This document shows positions 1 to 8,791 of a stretch of 64,000 nt of DNA, piece by piece. A program made the translations under genes and the position numbers. Under the pieces are notes generated by a model. The model searched no databases. It was not told the origin of the DNA and was given only the letters and a program-made list of their open reading frames with translations. This DNA comes from JABWBD01 sp040768665. Lineage in GTDB: Bacteria > Planctomycetota > Planctomycetia > Pirellulales > Thermoguttaceae. The stretch's first letter is position 1, and each line of letters opens with the position of its first letter. The DNA lies in assembly GCA_040768665.1 (NCBI GenBank), contig JAXGMN010000012.1, positions 248,001-312,000 of the forward strand, read 5' to 3'.

Positions 1-890
1 AACAGGATTCCCTTGCACCCACTGCGGATCGCCTCCCAGATCTGCCAGCGGATCTCCGCGAGCGTGGGGCAGCGCCAGTGCATGTAAGCACCCGGCAGCG
101 CGATCAAATGGCCGCGGGCGTCGTAGCGTCTGGGGCCCCAGATGTCGCTGAAGCACATCGGCATGATCCACGGCACGACGTTCTTGTCGCCGATCGCGTC
201 GACCATCCGCTGGGCATTGCTGCGGAAGAAGTGGCGGCTCGCTCCATCGGTGTGCGGGCCGTTCGGATCGCGGGGACCGAAGAACGGGTAGAGATCCACG
301 CAGACGACCGGCAGTTCGGTCTGTCGCGGAACCTCCGGCGTCTGCGGCCACATGCTGACCACCAGGCAGAACCGATCGGGATCGGCCTTGCGAAACCGTT
401 TTCTCAGGTCCTCGATCCGCGGCAGGATCGCCTCCGACGGCTCGTCGCTCAGCACCCAGCCGGCAAGCGTGTCGGACTCTCCAGCCAGGGCAACGACTCT
501 CGGGATCACCTCATCGTAGTATTTCCCCCCGTCGTGCCAGCGCCAATCGAGCTTCCCCTCGATACTGCCCATGCTCACCACGAGCCGGATCCGCCGTTTT
601 TCACAATCCCCGATCAACCGCGGCAGATCCGCCTCGGCCATGTTCGTCACCCAGAGCGTATCGACGTGGTTCGCGGCGATGGCATCGAGGCGTTTCTTGA
701 CATCGTCCCACCGGTCGATGCCGAAATGCTTCGCACAGGCCCCGGTCCGCTCCCAACTCAGGTAAACGCCCAATGGCACCATCTCCGGAGGACGGTCCGC
801 CGGCACTTCGCTCTGGCCGGGCGACCGGGAGGGGGGCAGGGCGAAACCGATCACGAGGATGAGTACCGCCGATCGGGTAATCCAAGACAT
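1..890 (-). CDS. Secreted TIM-barrel/glycosidase-like protein, 3' end outside window
   Basis: About 296 codons are visible; the gene continues beyond base 1. The ATG at 890 opens a signal peptide (MSWITRSAVLILVIGFALP, then PGQSE), so the product is exported. The mature part begins VPLGVYLSWERT and continues with alternating strand/helix segments, including LVVSMGSIEG, GWVLSDEPSE and VVCVDLYPFFGP. This pattern is typical of the TIM-barrel, beta-galactosidase-like secreted proteins common in planctomycetes. The DEPSE segment sits where such proteins often carry a catalytic or binding acid, but I cannot assign a family or substrate. An overlapping plus-strand frame of 272 codons is a shadow: it has no recognisable domain and its codon use is poor. 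Confidence 0.75.
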   Translation of the reverse strand, partial: MSWITRSAVLILVIGFALPPSRSPGQSEVPADRPPEMVPLGVYLSWERTGACAKHFGIDRWDDVKKRLDAIAANHVDTLWVTNMAEADLPRLIGDCEKRRIRLVVSMGSIEGKLDWRWHDGGKYYDEVIPRVVALAGESDTLAGWVLSDEPSEAILPRIEDLRKRFRKADPDRFCLVVSMWPQTPEVPRQTELPVVCVDLYPFFGPRDPNGPHTDGASRHFFRSNAQRMVDAIGDKNVVPWIMPMCFSDIWGPRRYDARGHLIALPGAYMHWRCPTLAEIRWQIWEAIRSGCKGIL

Positions 891-1017
891 CGTTGAGCCC
901 TCCAGGTTGCCTGACAGCAAAGCGAGTGTTTCACAAAAGTTGCGGTCGTTACGTCTGAAGACACATGGTACCACAACGAGCACTGCTCGACGCGGTGAGT
1001 GTGGCTGTCAAAGCCAG

Positions 1018-1385
1018 CGATTTTCCGAAATCTCCTGGCCCCTCACCACCCGGCATCCATGGAGGGGGAAAAGAAGGGGGAAGGCGAGAGGGCTGGACTG
1101 AAGCTTACCGGCGAGGGAGTGTGGCCACCAACGCTGCGATTTCTCAGAACCGAGGGCAGTTGGTGGCCACTCGCTTCTGGCTGGAGAGGGAGCCGCTTTG
1201 CGGCCGTGCGAAGCCTCGCTGGAGGCCACCGGATCGGATGCCACCGCGAGCCTGGGCGCCAGCGAACTGCAGCACAGAAGGAGCAGTTGCCGTGAGAGGC
1301 TGAAAACCGTGTTGTCAGAGATTTACGAGGCAGGAGGGCGTCGACGCCGTTGGGTCTGTCCCGTGGGCAACCGATAGCATATGGG
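1018..1385. repeat. Degenerate long repeat, copy 1 (partner at 29769-30000)
   Basis: This gene-free stretch (891-1568) shares ordered blocks with 29769-30000. Block one is CGATTTTCC(G/A)AAA then ACCACCCGG (1018 versus 29769). Block two is GCGAACT followed by GAAGGAGCAGTTGC and GAGAGGCTGA (1262 versus 29862). Block three is (G/A)CAGGAGG followed by GTTGGG and GGGCA (1330 versus 29939). Copy 1 carries about 150 extra bases between blocks one and two, including a palindrome at 1117-1172. No coding frame is convincing in either copy. Confidence 0.6.
1117..1172. repeat. Palindrome inside repeat copy 1
   Basis: The left arm GAGTGTGGCCACCAAC (1117-1132) pairs with the right arm GTTGGTGGCCACTC (1159-1172) across a 26-base loop. 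It lies in the part of copy 1 that is absent from copy 2, so it looks like a small palindromic insertion. Confidence 0.6.
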
Positions 1386-1444
1386 CGGAACTGCTGGTAG
1401 TGAACGGGCAGTCAAGATGCCCCACGCGCGGCTGGGTCGCGCCC

Positions 1445-1473
1445 TTGTTAATCTAGAGATGGGTGATTACAAT
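1445..1473 (+). promoter_or_regulatory. Sigma-70-type promoter for the Phd/VapC pair
   Basis: A TTGTTA -35 box (1445-1450) and a TACAAT -10 box (1468-1473) are separated by exactly 17 bases, about 95 bases before the antitoxin start. This is among the best consensus-like promoters in the window. It is identified by eye only. Confidence 0.55.
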
Positions 1474-1568
1474 ACTTGGGGAATTGTGCCGGTTCCGTAA
1501 CGCGTACTTGCCGCCCGCACAACGCCTGGGGAGTTGAAGCAGCCGGTTGTAAATGACGGGGATTGGCG

Positions 1569-1844
1569 ATGAGCGAAGCGATGGTGACGGTTGAAGAGGC
1601 GGCTGCACATCTCGGCGAGTTGGTTGAACGTGTGCATGCGTATCGAGAGCCGGCGATCATCGTCAAGGAGGGCCGCGCGATGGCGTGGATCGTTCCTGTC
1701 CCCGCAGCGGGTGAAGTTGCGGAAGACCTGGTTGGATTCCTCCGCCGTTGGCGATCAGACCATCCGGACCCCGATGACCAGCTTAGCGAATCTATCGACG
1801 AAAGCCGGCGGGCGGTGCAACCGCCGCACGATCCATGGGAGTAA
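1569..1844 (+). CDS. Phd/YefM-type antitoxin
   Basis: This 91-residue protein is the likely antitoxin of a type II toxin-antitoxin pair. The N-terminus (MVTVEEAAAHLGELVERV, then EPAIIVKEGRAMAWIVPV) is the Phd/YefM fold: a small DNA-binding, autorepressing domain. The acidic C-terminal tail would wrap the toxin. I chose ATG 1569 over an in-frame TTG at 1563 because GGGG lies a suitable distance upstream. The stop overlaps the start of the VapC-like gene in a TAATG junction, so the two are translationally coupled. Function is inferred from family and context. Confidence 0.85.
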   Translation: MSEAMVTVEEAAAHLGELVERVHAYREPAIIVKEGRAMAWIVPVPAAGEVAEDLVGFLRRWRSDHPDPDDQLSESIDESRRAVQPPHDPWE

Positions 1845-2248
1845 TGCTGGATTCGTCCGTGCTGGTTGCCTTTGAGAGGCGCCGATTCGATTTGGAGCGG
1901 TTGCTGATCGATCGTTCACCCTCAGCCATTGCAGCGATAACCGCGGCCGAGTTGCTGATCGGCGTTGAACGGGCCAATACACCGCAGCGCCGTGCCCGCC
2001 GCGAGTCGTTTGTGCAAGGCCTCTTTGCTCGATTGCCGATCGTTCCATTTGACGTCAGCCAGGCTAAGCTCTTTGCTGTCCACTTCGCCGACCTCGCTCA
2101 ACGCGGAGAGATGATTGGTGATCGGGATTTGCAGATCGCTGTCACCGCACTGAGCATGGATTACGATCTGGCGACACTGAACCTGGGCGAGTTCCATCGC
2201 GTGGCCGGCCTTCGGTTGCTGGATGTTGCCAGGTACACATCCTCATAG
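1844..2248 (+). CDS. VapC-like PIN-domain ribonuclease toxin
   Basis: This 134-residue PIN-domain protein is the toxin partner of the preceding Phd-like antitoxin. PIN toxins are Mg-dependent RNases that cleave tRNA or other RNA. The acidic active-site set is visible: the first Asp in MLDSSVLV, a Glu in ITAAELLIGVERA, the Asp pair in MIGDRDLQIAVTA, and a late Asp in MDYDLATLN. The start is ATG 1844, which overlaps the antitoxin TAA and has GGGAG five bases upstream. An in-frame ATG at 1835 would add three residues. All catalytic positions look intact, so the pair is probably active. Phd-type antitoxin with PIN toxin is a common mixed pairing. Confidence 0.88.
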   Translation: MLDSSVLVAFERRRFDLERLLIDRSPSAIAAITAAELLIGVERANTPQRRARRESFVQGLFARLPIVPFDVSQAKLFAVHFADLAQRGEMIGDRDLQIAVTALSMDYDLATLNLGEFHRVAGLRLLDVARYTSS

Positions 2249-2397
2249 GCCAAGGCAAGCACAACATGACGTGGCATTATCCACAACTCCGGAGATGGTG
2301 CACCATAGCACTTTGACAGGACATTCTGCGTTTGGTTTGATCAAACAGCATGTCCCGCTGAAAGGCTTCGATTGGATGTATTGCCAGGTCGCGTGCT

Positions 2398-4536
2398 TCA
2401 AGGAGTTGTGGTCTCTGTTTCCGACGACGGACGGTACCAGAACGAGCGCCAGTATGCCTCGTCGGTTCGGTACGGATCGATCGAACCGGTCTCCCCGCCG
2501 GAGTCCGCGGCCAGGATGCCGTAGCGCTGCAACTCGCGCAAATAGAGCGGGCTGGGCTTCTCGGGCGTACCGCCGCTCATGATGGCGTAGGTGCCATTTG
2601 CCGCCGCGCCGGAGTCGAGCCAGAGTCGGACGATCGCGGTTTCCTCGGGTGAAACAACCGCGTCGTAGTGACTTCCATCGATCCGCGTCATCAGTTTGCT
2701 GCCCGAACTGCCCATGCTCCGGGGCGGCCGGTTGCCGTGGGCGTTGCGGCCATCGGCCACTTCGCCCAAGCGGCGAACCAGCGCCACGTACGACGAAAAC
2801 ACCCGACCTTGGCCGTGCGAAGGCATGCCCGGCGCGGCTTCCAAGCACAGTTCGCCGTCGGCCTGCTTCGTGTTATGGCAGCGGACGCAATGCTTGTCGA
2901 GAATCGGTTGAATGTGGCGACGGAAATCGACAATCTCGGGGACTCCTTCGACAGGAGTGATCCGGCGTGGCGGACGCCTGAGGGACAAGAGCGTCGGACG
3001 GCCCGGGTTGGCCGGGGCCGTGGTCCGAGTTTCGTGGCAGCCGACGCAACTGGTCGTCTCGCCCGGCTGCACCGTGACGAAGCTCTGCATCTTCTTCACC
3101 GCCAGATCGTTCTCGTCCAGGGCGACGAAGAACAGGCTCCGCATGGCGGGCACCTCGAAGCATGCCGAACCATCGGGCTCGACCGGCACCGTCCCCAGGA
3201 TGCGATGCACCGAAAACGTGCCCCACAGGCTGATGCCGTCGAACCCCGGGCTATTGTGAAACGGGCCGGGGAGCTGTTCCAGGACGAGCAACTTCTTGAT
3301 TTCGCCCTGCTCGACTCCGGCCATGTTGCGGCCGGTCGTCACGTCGGCGAGGACGAGCTTGCCCGTGGCATCCGCGGGGTCGCTGCGCGCGGCCGTGAGC
3401 GGCTCGCGCTGCCGCGGCCGAAGCGGCGACGGCTCATGCAGCATCATCCCGGCCGGTGCGTCCGGCAGGCGGTGCAGGAGCCGTGTCTTGCCCGCGGCGT
3501 CCATCAGGTGGAGTTCGTTCGCCCGCGCCACGAGGAACTGGTCGGATCCGAGCGGGTAAGGATCGCGCCAGTCGCCACCCGGGTGAATCCGGCGGGCCGA
3601 CGGCTCATGGTCGGGGCCGCGCCGCGGATCGATGACCGTGACGAAGCCCTGGTGTTCGCGGCGGCCGTGCCCCGGCGAGAAAATCGCCACGACCTCGCCG
3701 GTGCCGGGAATCGGCTTCGCGTCGAGCATGGCCACCGCACCGGGCACATTATTATACCGAACTTCCTTGCCGACCCGCTGCGCCAGTTTGTACTCCATGC
3801 CGATCGGATGCATATTGCCGAAAAAGGCCATCTGCCCGGTGCCGTCGGCGTTGACCGTCCACAGGTGATGGTAACAGAGCTGGCTCCGTTCGACGTATTC
3901 CCAGCGGGTGTAGAGCAGTCGACCGTCGGGCAAAACCGCCGGCGTGTTCTCGGTCACCGCGTTGCTGCTCAGCATCCGGATATTGTTACCGTCGGCGTCG
4001 CAACGGTAGAGGATCGCGACGGGCACTTTCCAGCAAAGGACCCAGCGATTGCACCGCGACGAGCAGAACACGATCGAGCCGTCGGGCATATACGTCGGCT
4101 CGATATCGTCGAACGGCCCGTCGGTCAACTGCCGCAGGCCCGTGCCGTCGACGTTGATTTCATACAGGTGGTAGTGTTCGCCGCCACCCTTGCGATAGGA
4201 GAAGAGGATCTTCTTTCCGCCATAATGGACCTGCGGATCGCGAACGCCGCCCGCGGGGTCGTCCAACAGCGTGGTCACCTTCGAGGTCCGCAGGTTCAAT
4301 CGCCGCAGCGAACCGCCACCTTGAGAATAGGCCTTTTCCGCGGGGTTCAAGCAGTAGTAACCGAAGTTGGCGTAGTAGTGCCCATCGGGGCCGTACGGCC
4401 GCACGGCGAACACCACGTTGTCGCAGACCGGCTCAGCCGCCGCAGCAGGACGCAAGGGGCTGACAGACAACATGCAGCAGGGCACTGCGAGGATGATTTT
4501 CAACCACCGGGGGCAATCGCGAGCTGGCAGGGGCAT
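2398..4536 (-). CDS. Hydrazine-synthase-alpha-like TolB propeller with two c-type haem motifs
   Basis: This 712-residue exported protein has a signal peptide (LKIILAVPCCMLSV, cleaved near AAAAEP). The first half shows TolB/WD-like beta-propeller repeats such as INVDGTGLRQLTDG, YMPDGSIVFCSSR and WTVNADGTGQMAFF. The second half carries two CXXCH haem-c attachment motifs, CVGCH (about residue 496) and CVRCH (about 549), the second after DFRRHIQPILDKH. This layout matches the family named for the hydrazine synthase alpha subunit. That family is widespread in planctomycetes that do not perform anammox, so hydrazine synthesis should not be assumed; a periplasmic electron-transfer or catalytic role is more likely. 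The start could also be ATG 4575; 4536 gives the better signal peptide. Confidence 0.8.
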   Translation of the reverse strand: MPLPARDCPRWLKIILAVPCCMLSVSPLRPAAAAEPVCDNVVFAVRPYGPDGHYYANFGYYCLNPAEKAYSQGGGSLRRLNLRTSKVTTLLDDPAGGVRDPQVHYGGKKILFSYRKGGGEHYHLYEINVDGTGLRQLTDGPFDDIEPTYMPDGSIVFCSSRCNRWVLCWKVPVAILYRCDADGNNIRMLSSNAVTENTPAVLPDGRLLYTRWEYVERSQLCYHHLWTVNADGTGQMAFFGNMHPIGMEYKLAQRVGKEVRYNNVPGAVAMLDAKPIPGTGEVVAIFSPGHGRREHQGFVTVIDPRRGPDHEPSARRIHPGGDWRDPYPLGSDQFLVARANELHLMDAAGKTRLLHRLPDAPAGMMLHEPSPLRPRQREPLTAARSDPADATGKLVLADVTTGRNMAGVEQGEIKKLLVLEQLPGPFHNSPGFDGISLWGTFSVHRILGTVPVEPDGSACFEVPAMRSLFFVALDENDLAVKKMQSFVTVQPGETTSCVGCHETRTTAPANPGRPTLLSLRRPPRRITPVEGVPEIVDFRRHIQPILDKHCVRCHNTKQADGELCLEAAPGMPSHGQGRVFSSYVALVRRLGEVADGRNAHGNRPPRSMGSSGSKLMTRIDGSHYDAVVSPEETAIVRLWLDSGAAANGTYAIMSGGTPEKPSPLYLRELQRYGILAADSGGETGSIDPYRTDEAYWRSFWYRPSSETETTTP

Positions 4537-4662
4537 GGTGATCGTGCGAGGGGGGCAAGTCGAGGCGGGAAACATACCCGCGATTGTAGCCTCCGGGACC
4601 GATGCGAGTCAAAGCGTCTCGCCACGCGTGTGCGGCAAGATTCTATGGCAGCGGAGATCGAC

Positions 4663-4702
4663 GGCATCAGCTCGGCTGCTCGGAAGCAGCCGGGCTGATG
4701 GG
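4663..4702. repeat. REP-like hairpin, core of the CATCAG/GGCTGC family
   Basis: CATCAG (4665-4670), CTC, GGCTGCT (4674-4680), a CGGA loop, AGCAGCC (4685-4691), GGG and CTGATG (4695-4700) form a two-part stem. It follows the stop of the gene ending at 4725 on the minus strand. The same core recurs at 11931-12021 and 57971-58189. There is no T-tract, so it is a REP element rather than a standard terminator. Confidence 0.65.
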
Positions 4703-4724
4703 CCGCTTTCAGGCCGCCACGCCT

Positions 4725-7316
4725 CTACTCCCAGCGCTGCACGTACAGTATGCCGTACTTGTCGGCCAGGTAGGCTTCCACTCCCGAGCGTTCGCCGTCC
4801 GTGAGTTTGCGGTCGAAGATGATGACCTCGGCCAGGTCGCCCGCGCAGTTGCGGTTCCCGCTCCAGAACGGCACGGCCAGGTTCCCGCCGCTGCCAAACT
4901 GCTCGACGGCCGGCAGGCCGCTGACCGCTTCGCTCACGGCGCCGTTGCTCGCGGCGCTGATCGTATCCTTTCCGTCATGCATGAAGACCGAAACGGTCGG
5001 CCCGCGCGAGGCCGGCCGCAGACCAGCCGGTTTGTTGAGCTTGTCGTAATGAAATCCGCTCCGCTGCATATAGAGACGAGGTTCGCCACCCGTGCCCCAA
5101 ATGCCGTTGCCGCACATGCCGAAGGCGTCGTCTTCGGATTGGGTGACCATGAACACCGTAAAAGATTTGCCCGCCAGATACCGGTTGGCAAAACCGCGGA
5201 TTGCCAGGGAGTCGTCGACTCCATCAAAGCGGACCGCAGGGCGGCCGCGCATGGCGTCGGCGACGAACGTGGGCGGCTGGGTGAGAACTCCACCGAAGGC
5301 TTTGTGCGGTTCGGCGACCGCATCTTCTCCCACAATGGCAGGCCAGGTCGCAACCGGCGAACCGTCGGCGAGAGCCAAGGCATCGGCTTTCAGCCATAGC
5401 TTCAGGTTTTCTTTGAAGCTGCGGCTGTCGGGTGAAATTGGCTCGGGACCTCCGGAAAGCCGCCGGAAGCACGACGAAGCGATCGAACTCGTCCGACCGT
5501 CGGGCCGCACGGCGATGGCCTGGACCACGGCCGTATCGGTCAGTGCGATCGGCTCGGCGTATCGGTCGGACGCTGCGGTCGGGCGGCTCCCGTCGAGCGT
5601 GTAATGCAACTTCGCGCCGGGTGTGGCGGAAGTGAGCGAAACACGGAGCGTTTCACGCCAGCGCCCGCCCGGCTCCGGCACGATGGACGGCTGCCAGACT
5701 CCCTCGCGCGTCGCCTCGCCGGGCTCGAGGATCAACAGGCCCCACGGGTTCAAAGCCGGGATCTCGACGGAAGTGACGTATCCGCTTTCCAGCGGAATCG
5801 ATTTGCTTAGCCCTGAGTACGAACCGGTCGTCTCCGCGCTCCGATGGAGTTGGTCGCCGTAATCCGCCGGAACGAGCAACGTCATCTTGAGCGGCCGATC
5901 GCCGAACAGCCGCACGGGATCGAGTATGAGCACGACCGCTGTAGAAGCCTCGGACCAGCCGACCAGGTGCACGACGACCGGAGCTTCCGGTTGGCCCGGA
6001 ACTGCCCGCACGACCGCGTAGGTCCCGCTTTCCTCCGGCAACCGAACCGGCGGACGGTCGCCGTAGAATTCGCAGCGGATATCCCGCCCGAACGCCCCGG
6101 CATACTCATAGCCGTCCAAGTAGCGGCTGTTCGCACGAATGAAGCCGTAAAGGTCTGCATAGTGGCGGGGCTCCCCGAAATAGCGCGGTGCATCGCCTGG
6201 CATATAGACGTCCCAGGGGACCATCGCGTGGCCGCCGCAGGCGTAGGCCATGGCGATCGTCTGCCGGGTCAGGCGGCGCCAACCGTCCGTCTCCTGCCAG
6301 TCGCTCCGCTTGGGCATCGTGATTACCTGGCAGCGATCGAGGGAGGCGCCCTGCCGGATGGCATCGTGGATGAAGTCCGGCCGGGCATGGCTGAAGGAGA
6401 GTTCCCCGAAAGCCCAGTCGAACTCCATTTCGATCGGCGTCCATCTCCGGCATCCGTTATTGCACGAGAAGGGAACTCGCCTGCCGGCGTATTGATCCAG
6501 CGCCCGGCGGGTTCGGTTGTGGAAAGCAACGGTCGCGCGGGTTTGAAACTCAATGAACTGCTGCTTGAGCTTCCCGCCGTCGAATCCCCGGAAGGCATCG
6601 CCCACCGGTGCGCCCTGAAGCTTGAGGTGTTGGCGGTAATCGAAGCTGCCGAGGTCGCCGATGCCGAATTGCCGGCGATCCTCCGGTGAGGTCTCGCGTT
6701 GCAGGTATTCGCGAAACTGGCGCATGCAGTGCTCACAAAAGCATCCGCCCCAGTGAACGGCGTTTTCGTTGCCGCCCGGTTCGTCGCGCTGCATGACTTC
6801 CGCGCCGGCGTCGAGGCAGGCCTTCAGGTAATCGAGATACGCCCGTTCCACCGCAGGATTGTTCGCGCACATCCAGAGATTGCCCGGCGGACGCCACCCG
6901 CGTTTCCAGGTGGGAATCACCGGCTCGCCATGGAGATCGACGCACGCCAAATCGGCGTAGTCCATTCCTTCCGGTTTGACGATGTGCGAAAGCGCGGACG
7001 ATGCCGCGCCGCCGAAGAATCGCCCGGACGCACGGACTCGCTCGATGAACCGCGGATCGACGATATAGGCCCATTCCAGCCGGGTAACGTGGAATTCCGT
7101 CAGGGCACGAAACGTATCGTGCTGGTCCGGCCGCTTCGCCACCCTCAGCGTCAAGGATCGCATGATAACATCGCTTGCCTTCGGAGCGCCCTCGGGCAGG
7201 CGTCTCGGCTGCGCCACTTCATGGACGCGGCGCTCCGGGTCTTCCTCTGCGCCAAGCATCGAACAGGCCAGTGTGATCGATATTGTCAGCAGGGCAAGCA
7301 AACGAAGGGGCTTCAC
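4725..7316 (-). CDS. Secreted TIM-barrel protein with CHB_HEX_C and LamG-like domains
   Basis: This 863-residue exported protein starts at GTG 7316, preceded by AGGAG at seven bases. Its signal peptide is VKPLRLLALLTISITLACS. Residues 60-470 form a TIM-barrel-like region with HVTRLEWAYIV, GAEVMQRDEPGGNENAVHW and a small cysteine cluster (GGCFCEHC), resembling glycoside-hydrolase-like catalytic domains. A chitobiase/hexosaminidase C-terminal-like Ig domain follows (GAKLHYTLDGSRPT). The last 200 residues are a concanavalin/LamG-like carbohydrate-binding domain (AVRFDGVDDSLAIRG, FWSGNRNCAGDLAEVIIFDR, AYLADKYGI). Polysaccharide binding or hydrolysis is inferred. A 40-codon upstream extension to 7436 lacks signal-peptide character and was dropped. 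Confidence 0.8.
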   Translation of the reverse strand: MKPLRLLALLTISITLACSMLGAEEDPERRVHEVAQPRRLPEGAPKASDVIMRSLTLRVAKRPDQHDTFRALTEFHVTRLEWAYIVDPRFIERVRASGRFFGGAASSALSHIVKPEGMDYADLACVDLHGEPVIPTWKRGWRPPGNLWMCANNPAVERAYLDYLKACLDAGAEVMQRDEPGGNENAVHWGGCFCEHCMRQFREYLQRETSPEDRRQFGIGDLGSFDYRQHLKLQGAPVGDAFRGFDGGKLKQQFIEFQTRATVAFHNRTRRALDQYAGRRVPFSCNNGCRRWTPIEMEFDWAFGELSFSHARPDFIHDAIRQGASLDRCQVITMPKRSDWQETDGWRRLTRQTIAMAYACGGHAMVPWDVYMPGDAPRYFGEPRHYADLYGFIRANSRYLDGYEYAGAFGRDIRCEFYGDRPPVRLPEESGTYAVVRAVPGQPEAPVVVHLVGWSEASTAVVLILDPVRLFGDRPLKMTLLVPADYGDQLHRSAETTGSYSGLSKSIPLESGYVTSVEIPALNPWGLLILEPGEATREGVWQPSIVPEPGGRWRETLRVSLTSATPGAKLHYTLDGSRPTAASDRYAEPIALTDTAVVQAIAVRPDGRTSSIASSCFRRLSGGPEPISPDSRSFKENLKLWLKADALALADGSPVATWPAIVGEDAVAEPHKAFGGVLTQPPTFVADAMRGRPAVRFDGVDDSLAIRGFANRYLAGKSFTVFMVTQSEDDAFGMCGNGIWGTGGEPRLYMQRSGFHYDKLNKPAGLRPASRGPTVSVFMHDGKDTISAASNGAVSEAVSGLPAVEQFGSGGNLAVPFWSGNRNCAGDLAEVIIFDRKLTDGERSGVEAYLADKYGILYVQRWE

Positions 7317-7514
7317 GGGGTGTGCTCCTGAATATCTGCCATTCGAGGGCCGCACAGACCAGACGGCGGCTGCGTGGCAATGCGGCGGGAAGATCAACTC
7401 TGCGATCAGAGTAGAATGTTCTGCGATGCCATGCAAGGCTTCCCTATCGCCCTTGGTGCATCGAGTGCGGGGCGACGCGAGCCCCGAGCGTTTATCGCCG
7501 TCCCAAGTGGCTCT

Positions 7515-7616
7515 TCACCGGCGGCCGAGCCAATAGATAAGGACGGCGATCGAGATGGCAAGAAAGGCCACAAACATCCCGCCATTGACCGCGGCTTTGA
7601 GCATTTCGACACTCAT
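7515..7616 (-). CDS. 33-residue single-pass membrane peptide
   Basis: An ATG at 7616, preceded by GGAG seven bases upstream, opens a 33-codon frame: MSVEMLKAAVNGG, then a hydrophobic stretch MFVAFLAISIAVLIYWL, then GRR at the end. One transmembrane helix with a positive C-terminus suggests an N-out small membrane protein. It lies between the secreted protein ending at 4725 and the CcbP-like gene on the same strand. No function can be assigned. Support is the Shine-Dalgarno site and the clean hydropathy; there is no homology evidence. Confidence 0.5.
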   Translation of the reverse strand: MSVEMLKAAVNGGMFVAFLAISIAVLIYWLGRR

Positions 7617-7717
7617 GATCTGCTCCGGCTGATTCGCAAGAGAACTGCCGAATCAACGGCCACCCATCGCACAATTGTAGGACACGAGGCCCTCGGGAGC
7701 AAGAATGGAGAAAAAGA

Positions 7718-7744
7718 AGAACCCTGCCGGCGGGGCAGGGTTCT
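7718..7744 (-). terminator. Intrinsic terminator after the CcbP-like gene
   Basis: Perfect 11-base arms (7718-7728 and 7734-7744; AGAACCCTGCC on the plus strand) flank a five-base loop. Read on the minus strand the stem is followed by CTTTTTC, so it terminates minus-strand transcription of the gene ending at 7853. Confidence 0.8.
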
Positions 7745-7852
7745 GATTCTGAAGGTTCTGACGATGTTTCCAATTATCATTCGCTGAGGTGCAAACGCGA
7801 TGCGCCACGCCTCAGCATACGCCAGCCGGGGGATCTTGCATGCGCTGCCCTC

Positions 7853-8161
7853 CTAGCGGTCTCGTGAAAAATCACGTCTTTGTCCGTTCCATGCCCAATA
7901 CCAGTAATCCTCAATGAACTCGAAATTCTGACTGTGTGGGTCCACCTCCAAATCAACGAGAGGAACTTCCACGGCTCCGCCGCCGAGGATGACACGGCAA
8001 TTTAATCCCTCTGCCTCGGGGTAGTTGTCGGGATCGACCACCGCTACGACAACCACCGCATGCGAAATATCCTCAAGCGGACTTACCGGCTCATGATACA
8101 CAGCTTCAAATGGGAAACTGAGCATCCGGTTCAGGAACTGCTGGTACCGCCGCAAGGTCAT
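7853..8161 (-). CDS. CcbP-like calcium-binding family protein
   Basis: This protein of about 102 residues starts MTLRRYQQFLNRML, then SFPFEAVYHEP, SPLEDISHAVVVVAVVDP, GGGAVEVPLVDLEVD and ends EDYWYWAWNGQRRD. The order FPF, SPL, a beta-rich middle and a terminal Y-W-Y-W segment match the small family named after cyanobacterial CcbP, an acidic cytoplasmic Ca2+-binding protein. Family assignment is from pattern only and calcium binding is not shown. The frame is open to 8497 with candidate ATGs at 8287 and 8308, but the extra N-terminal sequence is low-complexity and Arg/Ser-rich. A strong terminator lies downstream at 7718-7744. Confidence 0.6.
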   Translation of the reverse strand: MTLRRYQQFLNRMLSFPFEAVYHEPVSPLEDISHAVVVVAVVDPDNYPEAEGLNCRVILGGGAVEVPLVDLEVDPHSQNFEFIEDYWYWAWNGQRRDFSRDR

Positions 8162-8791
8162 GGGCGCTACTGCCGGAAGCGGTCCGCGCGACGTTCCAAG
8201 CGCTGCGCAAACGCGCTCGTCCGTGCCTCGACGCTCCAATCGGTCAAAAGCTATTGGGGAGCAGCGGGAAGTCAGGTGGTGGTCCATGGGAAGCCGCCTC
8301 GTCGCCATGCTGAACCGCTCGAGCGCAAGCCTTGAGCAGTTCTGCTGGAAGGTTGTCTGTGCTTGGCTTGGAAGGATAGCAGTCCGCGTGCCATAGCGCC
8401 CGGATCGAGCGTCACCAATGCGGTTCTGGCAGCGCAACTCCCAACTGGGCTTAGGCTTCTGAATCGACATCGAAGCGGCGACTTTTGATGGCTCCAATTG
8501 AGTTGCTACGCTTCAGGCAGAGCATGCCCACGAGTCGGGCATCGCGCGACCCGTGGGCACCTTTCCTCCGGCCATCGAATTCTGCCGCAGCCCGGGCTTC
8601 ATCGCGCTACGGCGTCAAGAAAGGCTGTCCCGGACGCCAGGAACCACTAGAAGGTGGTGCAAATCCGCCCAAGTCTGTGTGCGGCCGATGACGGGTTCTG
8701 CTCGCTGGTGTAGGATGAACAGACCGCTGCCCTTAAAACCTCCGCAGGGCAGCAGCTTCACGCCCCAAGACAGACCCGCCCGGAGCTACCA

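Noticed and set aside
2398..4536. Anammox hydrazine synthesis
   Set aside because: The family name suggests it, but no other anammox gene is present and such paralogues are common in non-anammox planctomycetes.
2668..4698. 676-codon open frame on the plus strand
   Set aside because: It is the antisense shadow of the dihaem TolB-like gene: no domain, Arg/His-rich, and the minus-strand gene has clear family motifs and a signal peptide.
8640..8700. Possible cobalamin-riboswitch fragment (GGTGGTGCAAATCCGCC)
   Set aside because: It resembles the GGTGCAAATCC part only. The essential GCCACTG element and flanking helices are absent and the gene downstream is a glycosidase. The 8498-8791 gap also has an imperfect GTGGGCA hairpin of no clear role.
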